DNA from: Tenericutes bacterium ADurb.BinA124
GTDB taxonomy: Bacteria > Bacillota_I > Bacilli_A > ML615J-28 > CAG-698
Direction: 5' to 3'
DNA: 35,401 nt
NCBI GenBank assembly: GCA_002068415.1
Contig: MVZM01000018.1
Span: 1-35,401, forward strand
The notes under the pieces were generated by a model. That model was not told the origin of the DNA. It saw nothing but the letters and a program-made list of their open reading frames with translations, and did no database searches. Each line of letters opens with the position of its first letter. The stretch's first letter is position 1. The position numbers and the translations under genes were made by a program. Of the stretch, positions 27,159-35,401 are shown piece by piece.

Positions 27159-28147
27159 CTCATTATAAATGCTTTATATTTTTGCTTTCCTTTAATGTGG
27201 TTCGATAATTTATGGATTTCTTTACTCAACAGTTGTTGGTAAGACATTTTTCTATTATCACCAACTTCAATAGTTGACTTCAAAAAAAATTCTAATTCCT
27301 CAATAAATAACTTGGCTCCTTCTTTATTCAAATAAGTCCCTTTTTTAAATGTAGAAAAGCAAGATTCATTTATTTGCATCTTGTTTACCATTCTAAAAAT
27401 AGTACGGTCAACAATTACCGGTTTAAAGATGTCAGCAATATCATATTGAAGACCTTCTTTTCTTCTTGCGTTACTATGAATAAAAGGAAAAGAAATGTTA
27501 AGACTAGAACGGTGAATAATGTTAGCAATAATTGAATAAAGAATTGAATAACCAAAACTCATCATAGCATTTATTTCATTTTCAGGAGGATTTTTACTCC
27601 TTTTTGTAAAATTAAATTTTCTATTCCTAATAATATTATCAAAACAATCATAATAGATTTGTTTACCTTTAGCTTCAATGATAAGCAAGGCTTCAATTGA
27701 ATCATTTTTGCCATTATCTATCTCTTCTATAATCTTCTTAAGTTCGATAATTTGCATCTCATTAATTTGATGTTTTTTGTGATAATACTTTAAGACGGAT
27801 AACGAGTTGGTCAAAGACCCATAGATTATTTCTTTTGCAATCACTAATCTCTTATCCATACTTTGAAAATGATCTACCTGTTTTAAAAGTATATCACCTT
27901 GCTTTGGACGATAAGCATTATAAGAACCGATGTAATTACCATAATAACTGAAAAAATTAACCGTGATTCCATATTCATTAAGAATGCCTATCGTATTTTT
28001 ATTGAAATCGATTTGTGAAAAAACATTAATTATGTCAACTTGTTTTATTGGAATATAAATTTTATCCTTGTTTGAACAAAGCAATACTAAACTATCGTCT
28101 TGCCTTGATAACCTACCACTTTTATAAAGATAGTATCTAATTTTCAT
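27152..28147 (-). CDS. cas1: CRISPR integrase Cas1
   Basis: 331 residues from the ATG at 28147 (MKIRYYLYKSGRLSRQ), the conserved beginning of this Cas1 group; an upstream in-frame start would lie deep in cas6. The N-terminal beta domain has the ILNEYGITVNFFSYYG motif. The C-terminal helical domain has catalytic Glu158 (IIEAKGK), KNPPENEINAMMSFGYSILY, His224 (FIHSNARR) and Asp236/Asp239 (YDIADIFKP). These metal-binding residues catalyse spacer integration. There is no reverse transcriptase fusion. It overlaps both neighbours (11 nt with cas6, 7 nt with cas2). Confidence 0.95.
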   Translation of the reverse strand: MKIRYYLYKSGRLSRQDDSLVLLCSNKDKIYIPIKQVDIINVFSQIDFNKNTIGILNEYGITVNFFSYYGNYIGSYNAYRPKQGDILLKQVDHFQSMDKRLVIAKEIIYGSLTNSLSVLKYYHKKHQINEMQIIELKKIIEEIDNGKNDSIEALLIIEAKGKQIYYDCFDNIIRNRKFNFTKRSKNPPENEINAMMSFGYSILYSIIANIIHRSSLNISFPFIHSNARRKEGLQYDIADIFKPVIVDRTIFRMVNKMQINESCFSTFKKGTYLNKEGAKLFIEELEFFLKSTIEVGDNRKMSYQQLLSKEIHKLSNHIKGKQKYKAFIMRW

Positions 28148-28841
28148 ACCTAAGCATACCAAAACCCATGGAGTTTTTAGATCCAATGCCGGTATTTAAA
28201 ATGATTTGTAAAATGTTTTTATTTAAGTTATTAAAAGTAATCTTTATATCAAAACTGACAACAAAATTGTTTTTGTAATGGACAACTCTTTTTCTTATTT
28301 TTTCAATTGCTTCAATTCCAAAATCAGGACAATTGGTCTGATAAATCAATTCATGTTTTTTCACAATATTATTAATGATCTGATTCTTGAACTCATTTGA
28401 ATCAGGTTCAAAATAAATTGTTTTCTCATCCATTATATAACAAGTCACGGGGGAAATGCTTTTAAAAGTCATTTGTTCTTTAAGGAGAAAATCATTTTGT
28501 AAAATATCAAAACCATTATGTTCAATGATGGTTTTGCCAATATGGATTAATGTGTTTTGCGTTAAAAACTTGGATATTTGGATAATCATATCTTCTTCAA
28601 AACAAGCAAAATCAAAATATCCATTTTGTTCAAAATGAAGAAGGTTTTGTTTGAGAATAAATTTGCCAAAGATATCACTAATAACAAACAGTTTAAACGG
28701 ACGGTTTTCGAAACGAAAACCGTCGTCATGCAACTCGGGAAATTTTTCACCAAACATTAAGTAAATAAAACTTTGTAAGTAGTGTTTATAATTAATGGGT
28801 ATTTCTTTACCTTGGAGTTTTAATTTAATCCTGATTCTCAA
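28137..28841 (-). CDS. cas6: Cas6 pre-crRNA endoribonuclease (classical type)
   Basis: 234 residues starting MRIRIKLKLQGKEIPINYKH. The FPELHDDGFRFENRPFKLF segment contains a His (about residue 38) at the place of the general-base His of archaeal Cas6, and the C terminus carries the Gly-rich loop GIGSKNSMGFGML that defines the family. It should cut the repeat on the minus-strand transcript to leave an 8-nt tag. The start codon is TTG (aTTGagaatc); no ATG occurs until residue 29, which would remove the first beta strand. It overlaps the preceding Cas6-like gene by 17 nt. Confidence 0.9.
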   Translation of the reverse strand: MRIRIKLKLQGKEIPINYKHYLQSFIYLMFGEKFPELHDDGFRFENRPFKLFVISDIFGKFILKQNLLHFEQNGYFDFACFEEDMIIQISKFLTQNTLIHIGKTIIEHNGFDILQNDFLLKEQMTFKSISPVTCYIMDEKTIYFEPDSNEFKNQIINNIVKKHELIYQTNCPDFGIEAIEKIRKRVVHYKNNFVVSFDIKITFNNLNKNILQIILNTGIGSKNSMGFGMLRYEN

Positions 28842-29526
28842 TTCCTACCCCACCTCCTACAAAATTCGTTTTGCCAACACCAATCTCTAATAGAATATTA
28901 TTCCAATTCACCACTTGAAAAGTTCCCACTTCCCCAGAAAATTGAAAACGATAGTTTTGAATTTGATAACGATTTTGATCAATTATTTTCCTTATTTGGA
29001 TTGGTTTAATTTCAATTTCGTCATTAAAACTTGTATCATAATTTTGATTATAATACACAATCTGTTCTTTAATACAATCAATCTCTGAAATGGGATTTAG
29101 TATTTTAATTTTGTCAGTTTTTATATCATGTAATTCTAAATTTTCTTTTTTGAAATCTAAAATTTGGAATAAATGCTCTCTAATCATATTCTTTGTTTCA
29201 AAAAAACCCGTTAAATATCCTTCATATTGAAGTAAACTTGGAAATAAATAGAAATTTAAAGTGACTTTTTCATTGGGAGCATAATTCTTCTTTTCCACAA
29301 AATCGCGTTTAACCAAAATCCCCGGGTAATAAGCAAAATTCTTCCCTGTTAAATGGAAATAAATACAAGCATCTTTTAAGATACAATCTTCACATTTTCG
29401 CTCAATATTGATACATGTTAAGCGTTTTAATTGGTAAATGAATTCGTAGTAAAAGGTAAAAGGAACATCGCGGTAAGCTTTAAATCCAAAAGGGAATTGA
29501 ATTAAATAAGAATATTTAATTACCAT
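28825..29526 (-). CDS. Second Cas6-like RAMP protein with a cysteine cluster
   Basis: 233 residues. The N-terminal half has CINIERKCEDCILKDACIYF, a Cys cluster like the CxxCxxxxxCxY(x)xxF element of the Cas6 family described by a conserved C-terminal domain (PF10040-like). The C-terminal half has FSGEVGTFQVVNWNNILLEI followed by GVGKTNFVGGGVGIE, the expected Gly-rich RAMP end. It is unlike the neighbouring cas6 in sequence and is not a duplicate. No catalytic His is obvious by eye. It may be a second processing enzyme or a non-catalytic repeat-binding protein. ATGGTAA overlaps the csm5 stop. Confidence 0.75.
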   Translation of the reverse strand: MVIKYSYLIQFPFGFKAYRDVPFTFYYEFIYQLKRLTCINIERKCEDCILKDACIYFHLTGKNFAYYPGILVKRDFVEKKNYAPNEKVTLNFYLFPSLLQYEGYLTGFFETKNMIREHLFQILDFKKENLELHDIKTDKIKILNPISEIDCIKEQIVYYNQNYDTSFNDEIEIKPIQIRKIIDQNRYQIQNYRFQFSGEVGTFQVVNWNNILLEIGVGKTNFVGGGVGIENQD

Positions 29527-30638
29527 TCAATTTCCATAAATCCTGGGACCATCTCATACATTTCAGACATGGAATTGGAAACTAAATTCATGCTGTTAAT
29601 TTTATTCGGGGTGGCTACTTTTGCTCCCTTTATTTTTGGATCCATTCCCGGATTAAAAAACTGATAAAAATTATTCACATAAAAAGTTCTATCATAGGCA
29701 TGCCCCGTTGTTTTAGCGATGTAATTAATGTTCTTGCCAATTTGAACAATTATTTTCCCTTTATGTAGTTCTTTTTCTATTAGTTCAAGTTGGGTAATTG
29801 CTGATTTCTTATCAAAATTCATAGAGTAAGGACAGTCTTTAATAAAAACTTTTTCATAGCTAATGGCATTTAGTAAAAAATCTTTATTCATTTTCCCAAA
29901 AAGGGAATAGAAATTACGAATTCTTTTCACCATTTCATTATAAAAAGGCAAGGATATGTCATTTTTAAAACCTTGTTTTTCTAAATTTAAATCGATTTTG
30001 TTCCAAACGATGAAATCGTTTTGTGAAGTAGCATTAATAGGAAGGCATTCAAATAAAATAGGAATTGGTCCTTTTTTACTGATACGAGAAATTAATTTGA
30101 TTTCGGGTTTGTGTTCAAACATAATATCTCGGCAAATAAACTGCTGATTAGCAAGAGTCTGAACTTCAAGTTCAACATTTTTGATGAGATTTTTATTGTT
30201 CAAATTCCTTTGAAAGAAATTTCTAATTTGCTGATTGTTTTTGATAACATCAAACATCAGCACATTGATAATATAACCCTTGATGGTTGAACCGGGAATA
30301 AACATTTGATTCATCGTTTTCATATGCTCATTTATATCCCATTGGTTAACCTTGGGAGCTGAAATAGTTACTTCATATTCCGGTTCAATCGTTTTGATTT
30401 CCTCGGCATTAGGTACAATCACCTTTGCAATTTCTTGTTTTGCACTTCCCGCTGCACTCGCTTTTGTTGAAGCTATTTTGTCTAAGAAATCAGGAGATAA
30501 TAGTACTTTGCTATTCCTATGAAAAGTTGCCCGAACCATATCTTCAAAACGATATTTCTTCCCATTTACTAATAAATAGTTGGGATAATTTAACCCATTC
30601 CCGATATGAACAGGGGATAAAATTGTTACTTTTTGCAT
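29520..30638 (-). CDS. csm5: Csm5, type III-A effector subunit
   Basis: 372 residues. The start VTILSPVHIGNGLNYPNYL is the conserved RAMP beta-strand plus 'HIGNG' loop of Csm5, and FIPGSTIKGYIINVLM is the Gly-rich 'PGSTIKG' motif shared by Csm3/Csm5. Csm5 caps the crRNA 3' end of the Csm complex and takes part in crRNA maturation. AGGAGGT precedes the start at good spacing. It lies 9 nt after csm4. Confidence 0.9.
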   Translation of the reverse strand: MQKVTILSPVHIGNGLNYPNYLLVNGKKYRFEDMVRATFHRNSKVLLSPDFLDKIASTKASAAGSAKQEIAKVIVPNAEEIKTIEPEYEVTISAPKVNQWDINEHMKTMNQMFIPGSTIKGYIINVLMFDVIKNNQQIRNFFQRNLNNKNLIKNVELEVQTLANQQFICRDIMFEHKPEIKLISRISKKGPIPILFECLPINATSQNDFIVWNKIDLNLEKQGFKNDISLPFYNEMVKRIRNFYSLFGKMNKDFLLNAISYEKVFIKDCPYSMNFDKKSAITQLELIEKELHKGKIIVQIGKNINYIAKTTGHAYDRTFYVNNFYQFFNPGMDPKIKGAKVATPNKINSMNLVSNSMSEMYEMVPGFMEIEW

Positions 30639-30647
30639 ACTTACCTC

Positions 30648-31598
30648 CTAAATCATAAAGCCGACGGCATTATGATAAACAGTAAAAGGTTGTTTTTCTT
30701 CAGGAACATATGAACCAATAAAATTTTGATTGGTTGTAAAAACCGATCCTTCCACAAAACAAAGTAATTGCTTTTTAAAAACTTTTTCTTTAATCAAATC
30801 AAATTTATTGTTTAAAACAACATTCTTATAGTAAGAATGTTCCCAATCTACTTGATCGGAATCAATAATGCTTTTGGATAATAACATCTTCTTTTGGTGG
30901 TTTTCAGGGAAATTAACTTCTTGACAGTCAAGATATTTAAATAAATTTAAGCCAATGGAACGCTTTCCGCCAATGGAAATATAAACCTGCTTTTGCAAAC
31001 TTTCAATGATGATATTTAAAATATCATTAGAATGAACTTTTAAATAAACATCAAATTTTTGGTCATCTTTTAAATAAATAACTTGATTGTAAAACAAATC
31101 TGTCTCTTCGCTGATATTCACTTTGTTTCTAACCCTTGTCGTCGTTTTATAGGGCTTGGCTTGTGAAAACAAATTAACTTCATCATTTTTGATAAGTAAT
31201 GAATCATCTTGAATTAATAAATATTCATTTGAAAACAGTTTATGATAAAAAGAAGTATTAAATTGGTCTAAATTGGATGCATAATCCTGATAAATTCCCA
31301 GCGAAATTGATTTGATTTTCTTCGTTTTCTTGATGGCTTTTAACTGATTAATAGAAATATTACTTTCAGATAAAAAGGTTGGTGTGATATCCAAAGGAAG
31401 AGGGAGGGTTTTTGTAAAAAAGAATGATGATACAATGAACGGAAATTCTTTTTTCATCCCTTTAAGCAATAACTCTTCTAACTGTTCTTTCCCAAATCGA
31501 CTTTTAATGGCGTGAGCAAGCGCACCGAAAAAAGATTGCGAATCAGGAATTTTGGTAATGGGACTAATTGATGAAAATCGAAGCTGGTAAGTTTTCAT
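30648..31598 (-). CDS. csm4: Csm4, type III-A effector subunit
   Basis: 316 residues. MKTYQLRFSSISPITKIPDS followed by SFFGALAHAIKSRFG is the Cas5-like RAMP start of Csm4, and VYISIGGKRSIGLNLFKYL is the C-terminal Gly-rich loop (GGKRSxGxN). Csm4 binds the 5' tag of the crRNA and contacts Cas10. It starts one base after the csm3 stop codon, without a strong ribosome binding site of its own, so translation is probably coupled. Confidence 0.9.
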   Translation of the reverse strand: MKTYQLRFSSISPITKIPDSQSFFGALAHAIKSRFGKEQLEELLLKGMKKEFPFIVSSFFFTKTLPLPLDITPTFLSESNISINQLKAIKKTKKIKSISLGIYQDYASNLDQFNTSFYHKLFSNEYLLIQDDSLLIKNDEVNLFSQAKPYKTTTRVRNKVNISEETDLFYNQVIYLKDDQKFDVYLKVHSNDILNIIIESLQKQVYISIGGKRSIGLNLFKYLDCQEVNFPENHQKKMLLSKSIIDSDQVDWEHSYYKNVVLNNKFDLIKEKVFKKQLLCFVEGSVFTTNQNFIGSYVPEEKQPFTVYHNAVGFMI

Positions 31599-31599
31599 A

Positions 31600-32187
31600 T
31601 TAGATAACTCTTTCGTTTTTTACATCAACTTTAACTTTCCCATAACCACGTGTGCCACTACCGCCTAAATAATTTAATTCCAATAGTTGGAACCCTTGTT
31701 TCAACAAAGAAACTATTTCCTGAACATCTTCATCATTATAAGCATTAACAACAACTTCACTTTGAAAAACGGCTCCTGAAGGCACGCGTTCGCACAATCT
31801 TGGATTAGCTTTTCCTGTCCTTTTATCAATCGTGTTTTCTGCTTTCACTTCTGTAAACACGCCAAAACCTAATATTTCCTGAATTTTATCACTTGAATCG
31901 TCAGAAAGTTTCATGTCTCTAAAGATGACTCTTGAGGGGGCAAGATCATCACCCGCAAACAATTTTTCTACCTCTTCCTCTTGTCCATTTAATTCCAACA
32001 AATTCCGAATTTTTCCTTTAAAGCTACTACCAGGAATAATGGGTTTGTTGTCTAAAGGATTTTTAATAACGGGATTATCAATTCCCCCAATGCCATAAAT
32101 TTCTTTTGAGCCGCCGATGTGAATACCTGTTAAAATGTGTAATTCAATTTCCAAAACAGCAGTTTTTGTTAGTCTAATATCAGCCAT
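31600..32187 (-). CDS. csm3: Csm3, backbone and target-RNA nuclease subunit
   Basis: 195 residues from the ATG at 32187 (MADIRLTKTAVLEIEL), preceded by AAGGGAG; longer frames would run into csm2. It has HIGGSKEIYGIGGIDNPVIK, in which the Asp of GIDNPV is the known catalytic residue that cleaves target RNA every 6 nt, and IIPGSSFKGKIRNLLE, the Gly-rich RAMP motif. The C terminus LNYLGGSGTRGYGKVKV is the usual G-loop. The slicing site is intact. The gene starts 1 nt after csm2. Confidence 0.95.
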   Translation of the reverse strand: MADIRLTKTAVLEIELHILTGIHIGGSKEIYGIGGIDNPVIKNPLDNKPIIPGSSFKGKIRNLLELNGQEEEVEKLFAGDDLAPSRVIFRDMKLSDDSSDKIQEILGFGVFTEVKAENTIDKRTGKANPRLCERVPSGAVFQSEVVVNAYNDEDVQEIVSLLKQGFQLLELNYLGGSGTRGYGKVKVDVKNERVI

Positions 32188-32188
32188 T

Positions 32189-32638
32189 TTATTTTCTCCC
32201 TTCTTTTGTATAAGCAACAATGCTTTCAAACAATTTACTAAAAGTCTCAATATCTTTTGAGCTTTTAATTTTTTCACTAGTAATACAAACTTTAATTAAT
32301 TCAAACAAATCCTTATCAACTAATTCGCGGGAAACAGAATAAGCCATGAGGGGAACAATCATATAAAGCGTGTCTCTTCCACTTTCAAAATCTTTGTTTT
32401 TGGCTTTATATTCCGCTTCTTTAATCATACTAAAAACTTTTCTAATTTGGTTAGTCTTTGTTTTAGTTAATTCATTGGCAATTTGATAAGCCTTCCCTTC
32501 TGGCAAGTACAAATCTTCACTAATAAAATCCTTAAAAAGTGTCTGCTTAGTGTTTTTAATGATGTTAATTATCTTCTTGATATTCGATTCCGGTCGATTA
32601 TCTTGACGATAATTACCATAATAATTCCTATTGTTCAT
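32189..32638 (-). CDS. csm2: Csm2, small subunit
   Basis: 149 residues, mostly helical, as for the Csm2 small subunit lining the target-binding groove. The GKAYQIANELTKTKTNQIRK, VFSMIKEAEYKAK, LYMIVPLMAYSVSRE order matches Csm2. AAGGAGGATAAAA precedes the start; it overlaps the end of cas10 by 11 nt. The first ~20 residues are Asn/Tyr/Arg-rich and probably disordered. Confidence 0.88.
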   Translation of the reverse strand: MNNRNYYGNYRQDNRPESNIKKIINIIKNTKQTLFKDFISEDLYLPEGKAYQIANELTKTKTNQIRKVFSMIKEAEYKAKNKDFESGRDTLYMIVPLMAYSVSRELVDKDLFELIKVCITSEKIKSSKDIETFSKLFESIVAYTKEGRK

Positions 32639-34928
32639 TTTTATCCTCCTTTACATTTCTTGTTTTCAATAAAGCATATTCAAATATAACTTTGTACAAA
32701 TTCAATAAACTAATATTAATATCCCTTCGAACGAACAATTTTCTAAGTTTGGTTTTTTCAGATTCGTCATCAATGTTTCGTTCAAAAGAATACGAGAGTA
32801 GCGGAATAAAACGGCTAAAAGCTTCGATGGGATTGTTATTATCAACACTATTCGATATTGCACTATAAAGTTTATAAATAATGCTACGAGAAATTTGCTT
32901 TTTAGCCAATTTATTTTGATAGTATTCGCATTCATCAATTACTTGCTTCATATCGCTATTATTAATGGTTGTCCCAAAAATAGTGAAACTATTTTTGTGT
33001 TCTTGTTTTTTTGATTGATCAAGAGCCGCTTCAGCTTGTAAAACAGCATAACGAATCGGTGATTTGGAATCGAAGATATCAATACCGGAACTAATATGAA
33101 GATCCTTGTTTTGGGATGTAAAGAGATGAAAGGCATTGTTAATTTCACTCGCAATTGATAAAATTTCGCTTGCCGGAGCAATCAAAACTAAATCATCGCC
33201 ACCGGAATAGTTAATGTAAATATGATTTTTTCTCTTTTCCGTCATTAAGTCAAACAAATGTTTAGAAAAGAAATAATCCATAAATCTTGATAACATCAAG
33301 ACTTTAGAAAAAGTCTTATACTCGTGATTAATGCCCTTGTAGAAGATTAAACCTAAATTATCAACGTCCATTTTTAATAATCCCAATTTCTTATCACCTT
33401 CGGACAAATCAGCAATCTCATTAAAACTTTTACCCTTGGCATTTAAATTGGCATAAAATTTGGATTCTCCTAGTTCATCGCCATTATAAGTAACATAGTA
33501 AGAAAAATCATTTACTTCCGGTAATTGCACGTAAATGTTAATATTTCCTAAACTTTGAAAAGAAAAGGAAAGATTTGAAGTATTATTTTTTTTAGAAAAA
33601 TCATATTCCACAAATATCTTTTTATTGTTAACCAAAATACTGTTTAACTCAATAAAGTCATTACAATCGTGGCAACGATTGTTTTTTTCCGCTTCATAGC
33701 TTTCACAAAGTTCGCATGCATTTAAAAGCGGCTTTGATACAAATGAAAATTTAGGATTTGAAAATAAGGTTTTAAATTTTTGTTTTTTACCGCTCAAAAC
33801 CGTTTTTTTCTGAGCATTCATGATGTTTTGATAATTGTTTTCAAATTCATTAACATCAATCACATTTTTTGCAAATGAGAACGAAATTTTACCTTTAAAC
33901 TTTTCAAAAATCTCTTTTTCAATACAAGAAATTGTTTTTTGAATCTTGTCTTCAAAATCAGGTAAAAACGGTAAGAGAACAATTCCTCGTCCTCCCGAGG
34001 AAAATAGAATGTTTTCATAAGATAATGAAAAATCATGAACCAATTTAAAACCGATTAAATCAGTTAATAACAATAAGAAGAAAGATCTTGTCCGTAACGA
34101 TTTCGCAATATCGCGTTTCGTTTCCTCCCCTTCGGTAACTTGGAAAATGTAGTCCTGTGTTCCCGATAAATCATATTCCAGAAAGACAAGTTTAACATCT
34201 TGTCCTTCTTTCCCATATTGATAATCACTCGCTTTTAAAACACTCGCCAGTGCAGCCGTTAATTTCAAGTGATCAAACAAACTGACGGTTGGTTTAAATG
34301 AAGGATTATTTTGTTGGTAGGTCGCAGACGGAATAGCACCGGTATAAGTTTTTAATAAGGGGTAAAGTTGATGATGAATAACGAAAACATTGGGTGAAAC
34401 AATACCTTTACATCTTGAGGTAAATTCATTAAATACGACTTTGTACTCTTGCTTTGCTTGCTCTAAGTTTTCAATACGGTCTTTGTCCGTTAACTCAAAT
34501 TGCGTTAAGGGTTTGATAGTAAGAAATGTTTTTTTGGTTTCCGGATTTTCTGATAATATAACTTCGTTAAATATATTATTCATCCGCTTCATAATAAAGT
34601 CATAACGACTATGCTCAAATTCGGTGTCTTCCTCTTCATCACTTTTTCTATCATGAGCCGAAGCTAATTGATCCGCTTTGGATATTTCATTATTGGTAAT
34701 GTGGTGGGAAGCGGCTAAAGATAAAATGGGATGAAGAGTGGGGAAAAACTCAGAAATAAATTTTGAGGTGAAAGCAGCGTGCTTGTACTGCCCAAACTCT
34801 TTGGTGAAGGAACTATCAAAAGATTGGGGGTTGATTTTAGCTCCTGTCCTTTGATAAAACTTGCCGATGTCATGAAGCAGTGCCGCTAATGTTGTTTTCA
34901 TTATTTCCGACTGATAGTTTTCTTTCAT
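32628..34928 (-). CDS. csm1: Cas10/Csm1, large subunit with HD nuclease and Palm cyclase
   Basis: 766 residues. An N-terminal HD domain has LLHDIGKFYQRTG (His19, Asp20), HAAFTSKF and SHH. A first Palm-like domain contains SGTQDYIFQVT and SSGGRGIVLLP. A zinc site is formed by CELCESYE...CHDC. The second Palm domain has the active GGDD at residues 576-579 (INYSGGDDLVLIAP), which makes cyclic oligoadenylate when target RNA binds. Both enzymatic sites look intact. A C-terminal helical domain contacts Csm2. AAGGAG precedes the ATG. A gap of 25 nt separates it from the HEPN gene upstream. Confidence 0.95.
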   Translation of the reverse strand: MKENYQSEIMKTTLAALLHDIGKFYQRTGAKINPQSFDSSFTKEFGQYKHAAFTSKFISEFFPTLHPILSLAASHHITNNEISKADQLASAHDRKSDEEEDTEFEHSRYDFIMKRMNNIFNEVILSENPETKKTFLTIKPLTQFELTDKDRIENLEQAKQEYKVVFNEFTSRCKGIVSPNVFVIHHQLYPLLKTYTGAIPSATYQQNNPSFKPTVSLFDHLKLTAALASVLKASDYQYGKEGQDVKLVFLEYDLSGTQDYIFQVTEGEETKRDIAKSLRTRSFFLLLLTDLIGFKLVHDFSLSYENILFSSGGRGIVLLPFLPDFEDKIQKTISCIEKEIFEKFKGKISFSFAKNVIDVNEFENNYQNIMNAQKKTVLSGKKQKFKTLFSNPKFSFVSKPLLNACELCESYEAEKNNRCHDCNDFIELNSILVNNKKIFVEYDFSKKNNTSNLSFSFQSLGNINIYVQLPEVNDFSYYVTYNGDELGESKFYANLNAKGKSFNEIADLSEGDKKLGLLKMDVDNLGLIFYKGINHEYKTFSKVLMLSRFMDYFFSKHLFDLMTEKRKNHIYINYSGGDDLVLIAPASEILSIASEINNAFHLFTSQNKDLHISSGIDIFDSKSPIRYAVLQAEAALDQSKKQEHKNSFTIFGTTINNSDMKQVIDECEYYQNKLAKKQISRSIIYKLYSAISNSVDNNNPIEAFSRFIPLLSYSFERNIDDESEKTKLRKLFVRRDINISLLNLYKVIFEYALLKTRNVKEDKNEQ

Positions 34929-34953
34929 TTTTTTCTCCTTTCTTTATTATTTT

Positions 34954-35326
34954 TTATAAAAAACTAATCAAGTATTCATTTAATTTATCATAAAAGCTCC
35001 AATCAATTTGGTTAAAAATGTCTCTACTAATATAATTAAAAAGTTCTATTAGTTTATTCATTAATTTTTTAGCTTCATTAATATTTATTTTTTTGCTGTT
35101 TTCCTCATCATAACCAATAATTTCATGTGCTGCTAAATTCCTTGTTTTTTCAAATTCAATAAATGTATCAAATATCGAAATGTAATAGTCATAATTTTTT
35201 GATTGACTGGAAAAGCATTTAAAAACTCCGACTAAATTTCTTGTGGAAATCATATCAGCATTATTAGGATCTAAAAAATCATCAATATTATTAAATTTTT
35301 GTTTCAATTTTGTAACCGAAAGTTTT
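34954..35326 (-). pseudogene. csm6: 3' remnant of a csm6-like HEPN ribonuclease gene
   Basis: About 124 codons. They contain FEKTRNLAAHEIIGY with the R-x4-H ribonuclease motif of HEPN domains (Arg codon 35140-35142, His codon 35125-35127), followed by helices ending DWSFYDKLNEYLISFL. In type III-A systems the gene next to cas10 is often csm6, a CARF-HEPN RNase activated by cyclic oligoadenylate, and this is how such proteins end. The CARF part is missing: at 35327 the frame runs into an IS21-type end. The frame stays open to the window edge across the insertion sequence, so an apparent ATG at 35373 lies in the element. Disruption is inferred; the 5' part could lie beyond the element. Confidence 0.6.
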
Positions 35327-35401
35327 TGTATATGATAAAATGAAATTGACCAGTTTTTAGTAAAAACAGCCATATGAAATTGACCACCCCATGTGATAAA
35401 A
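35327..35401. mobile_element. Terminus of an IS21-family element (continues beyond the window)
   Basis: The stretch starts with TGTATATGATAAAATGAAAT and contains ATGAAATTGACCA twice (35340-35352 and 35374-35386). TGATAAAA recurs at 35333 and again at the window edge (35394). A TG terminal dinucleotide followed by spaced copies of a 'TGAAATTGACCA' unit is the usual build of IS21-family ends, where IstA binds multiple terminal repeats. The remnant at 3472-3509 uses the same GGTGGTCAATTTCA words. Transposase genes are not in the window, so the orientation is unknown. Confidence 0.6.

Noticed and set aside
27152..28186. Cas1 start further upstream at 28186
   Set aside because: It would add 13 residues overlapping cas6 and precede the conserved MKIRYYLYKSGRLSRQ start.

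Overview
The window comes from a low-GC member of the Bacillota. The evidence is a ligA-uvrA-lgt-phosphatase-trxB-whiA cluster, acpS, AGGAGG-type ribosome binding sites and TTGnnn-17-TATAAT promoters. UGA is read as stop: lgt ends in TGA and the only Trp tRNA seen has anticodon CCA. A surface protein with InlB-type and beta-helix repeats would suit an Acholeplasma/Izemoplasma-like or related host-associated lineage, but that placement is a guess.

Left part (1-5340): the 3' part of a large secreted repeat protein, then a stretch of accessory DNA. This holds a Pr6Pr-like membrane protein, a decayed IS21-type end with an istB-like tail, a Fic AMP-transferase-type gene and a broken SHOCT-like gene. 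It is bounded by a tRNA-Trp/tRNA-His pair with its own promoter and terminator.

Middle (5482-22330): ordinary chromosome, almost all on the minus strand. It has a DUF697-like membrane protein, an ABC exporter pair (ATPase and permease overlapping by 8 nt), ridA, a small membrane protein, a vWA protein, a diverged macro-domain-like protein, tRNA-Glu and tRNA-Ser, a cysteine-less thioredoxin-like protein, acpS and a small XRE regulator. A seven-gene block follows, running ligA, uvrA, a membrane protein, lgt, HAD phosphatase, trxB, whiA, from one clear promoter at 22302-22330. Lgt carries its own N-terminal lipobox.

Right part (22389-35401): a complete type III-A CRISPR-Cas module. The array has 65 repeats (64 identical, one decayed at the left end) and 64 spacers of 34-37 nt. 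Repeat polarity, decayed end, terminator and AT-rich leader all indicate transcription on the minus strand, the same direction as the cas genes. The operon order is csm6 remnant, cas10/csm1, csm2, csm3, csm4, csm5, a Cys-rich Cas6-like gene, a second cas6, cas1, cas2, nearly all overlapping or 1-25 nt apart. Cas10 keeps its HD and GGDD motifs and Csm3 keeps its cleavage Asp, so target cleavage and cyclic oligoadenylate signalling look intact. The HEPN-ending gene upstream, which looks like csm6, appears cut by an IS21-family end beginning at 35327.

Most notable observations: (1) three spacers sample homologous variants of the same gene end, with mostly synonymous differences readable only on the strand antisense to the crRNA; (2) two other spacers overlap by 22 nt; (3) several spacers cover ribosome binding site/start codon sequences in mRNA sense. 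Together these suggest repeated RNA-directed immunity against one phage lineage. (4) There are tandem, dissimilar Cas6-type genes. (5) The csm6-like effector is probably disrupted by an insertion sequence.
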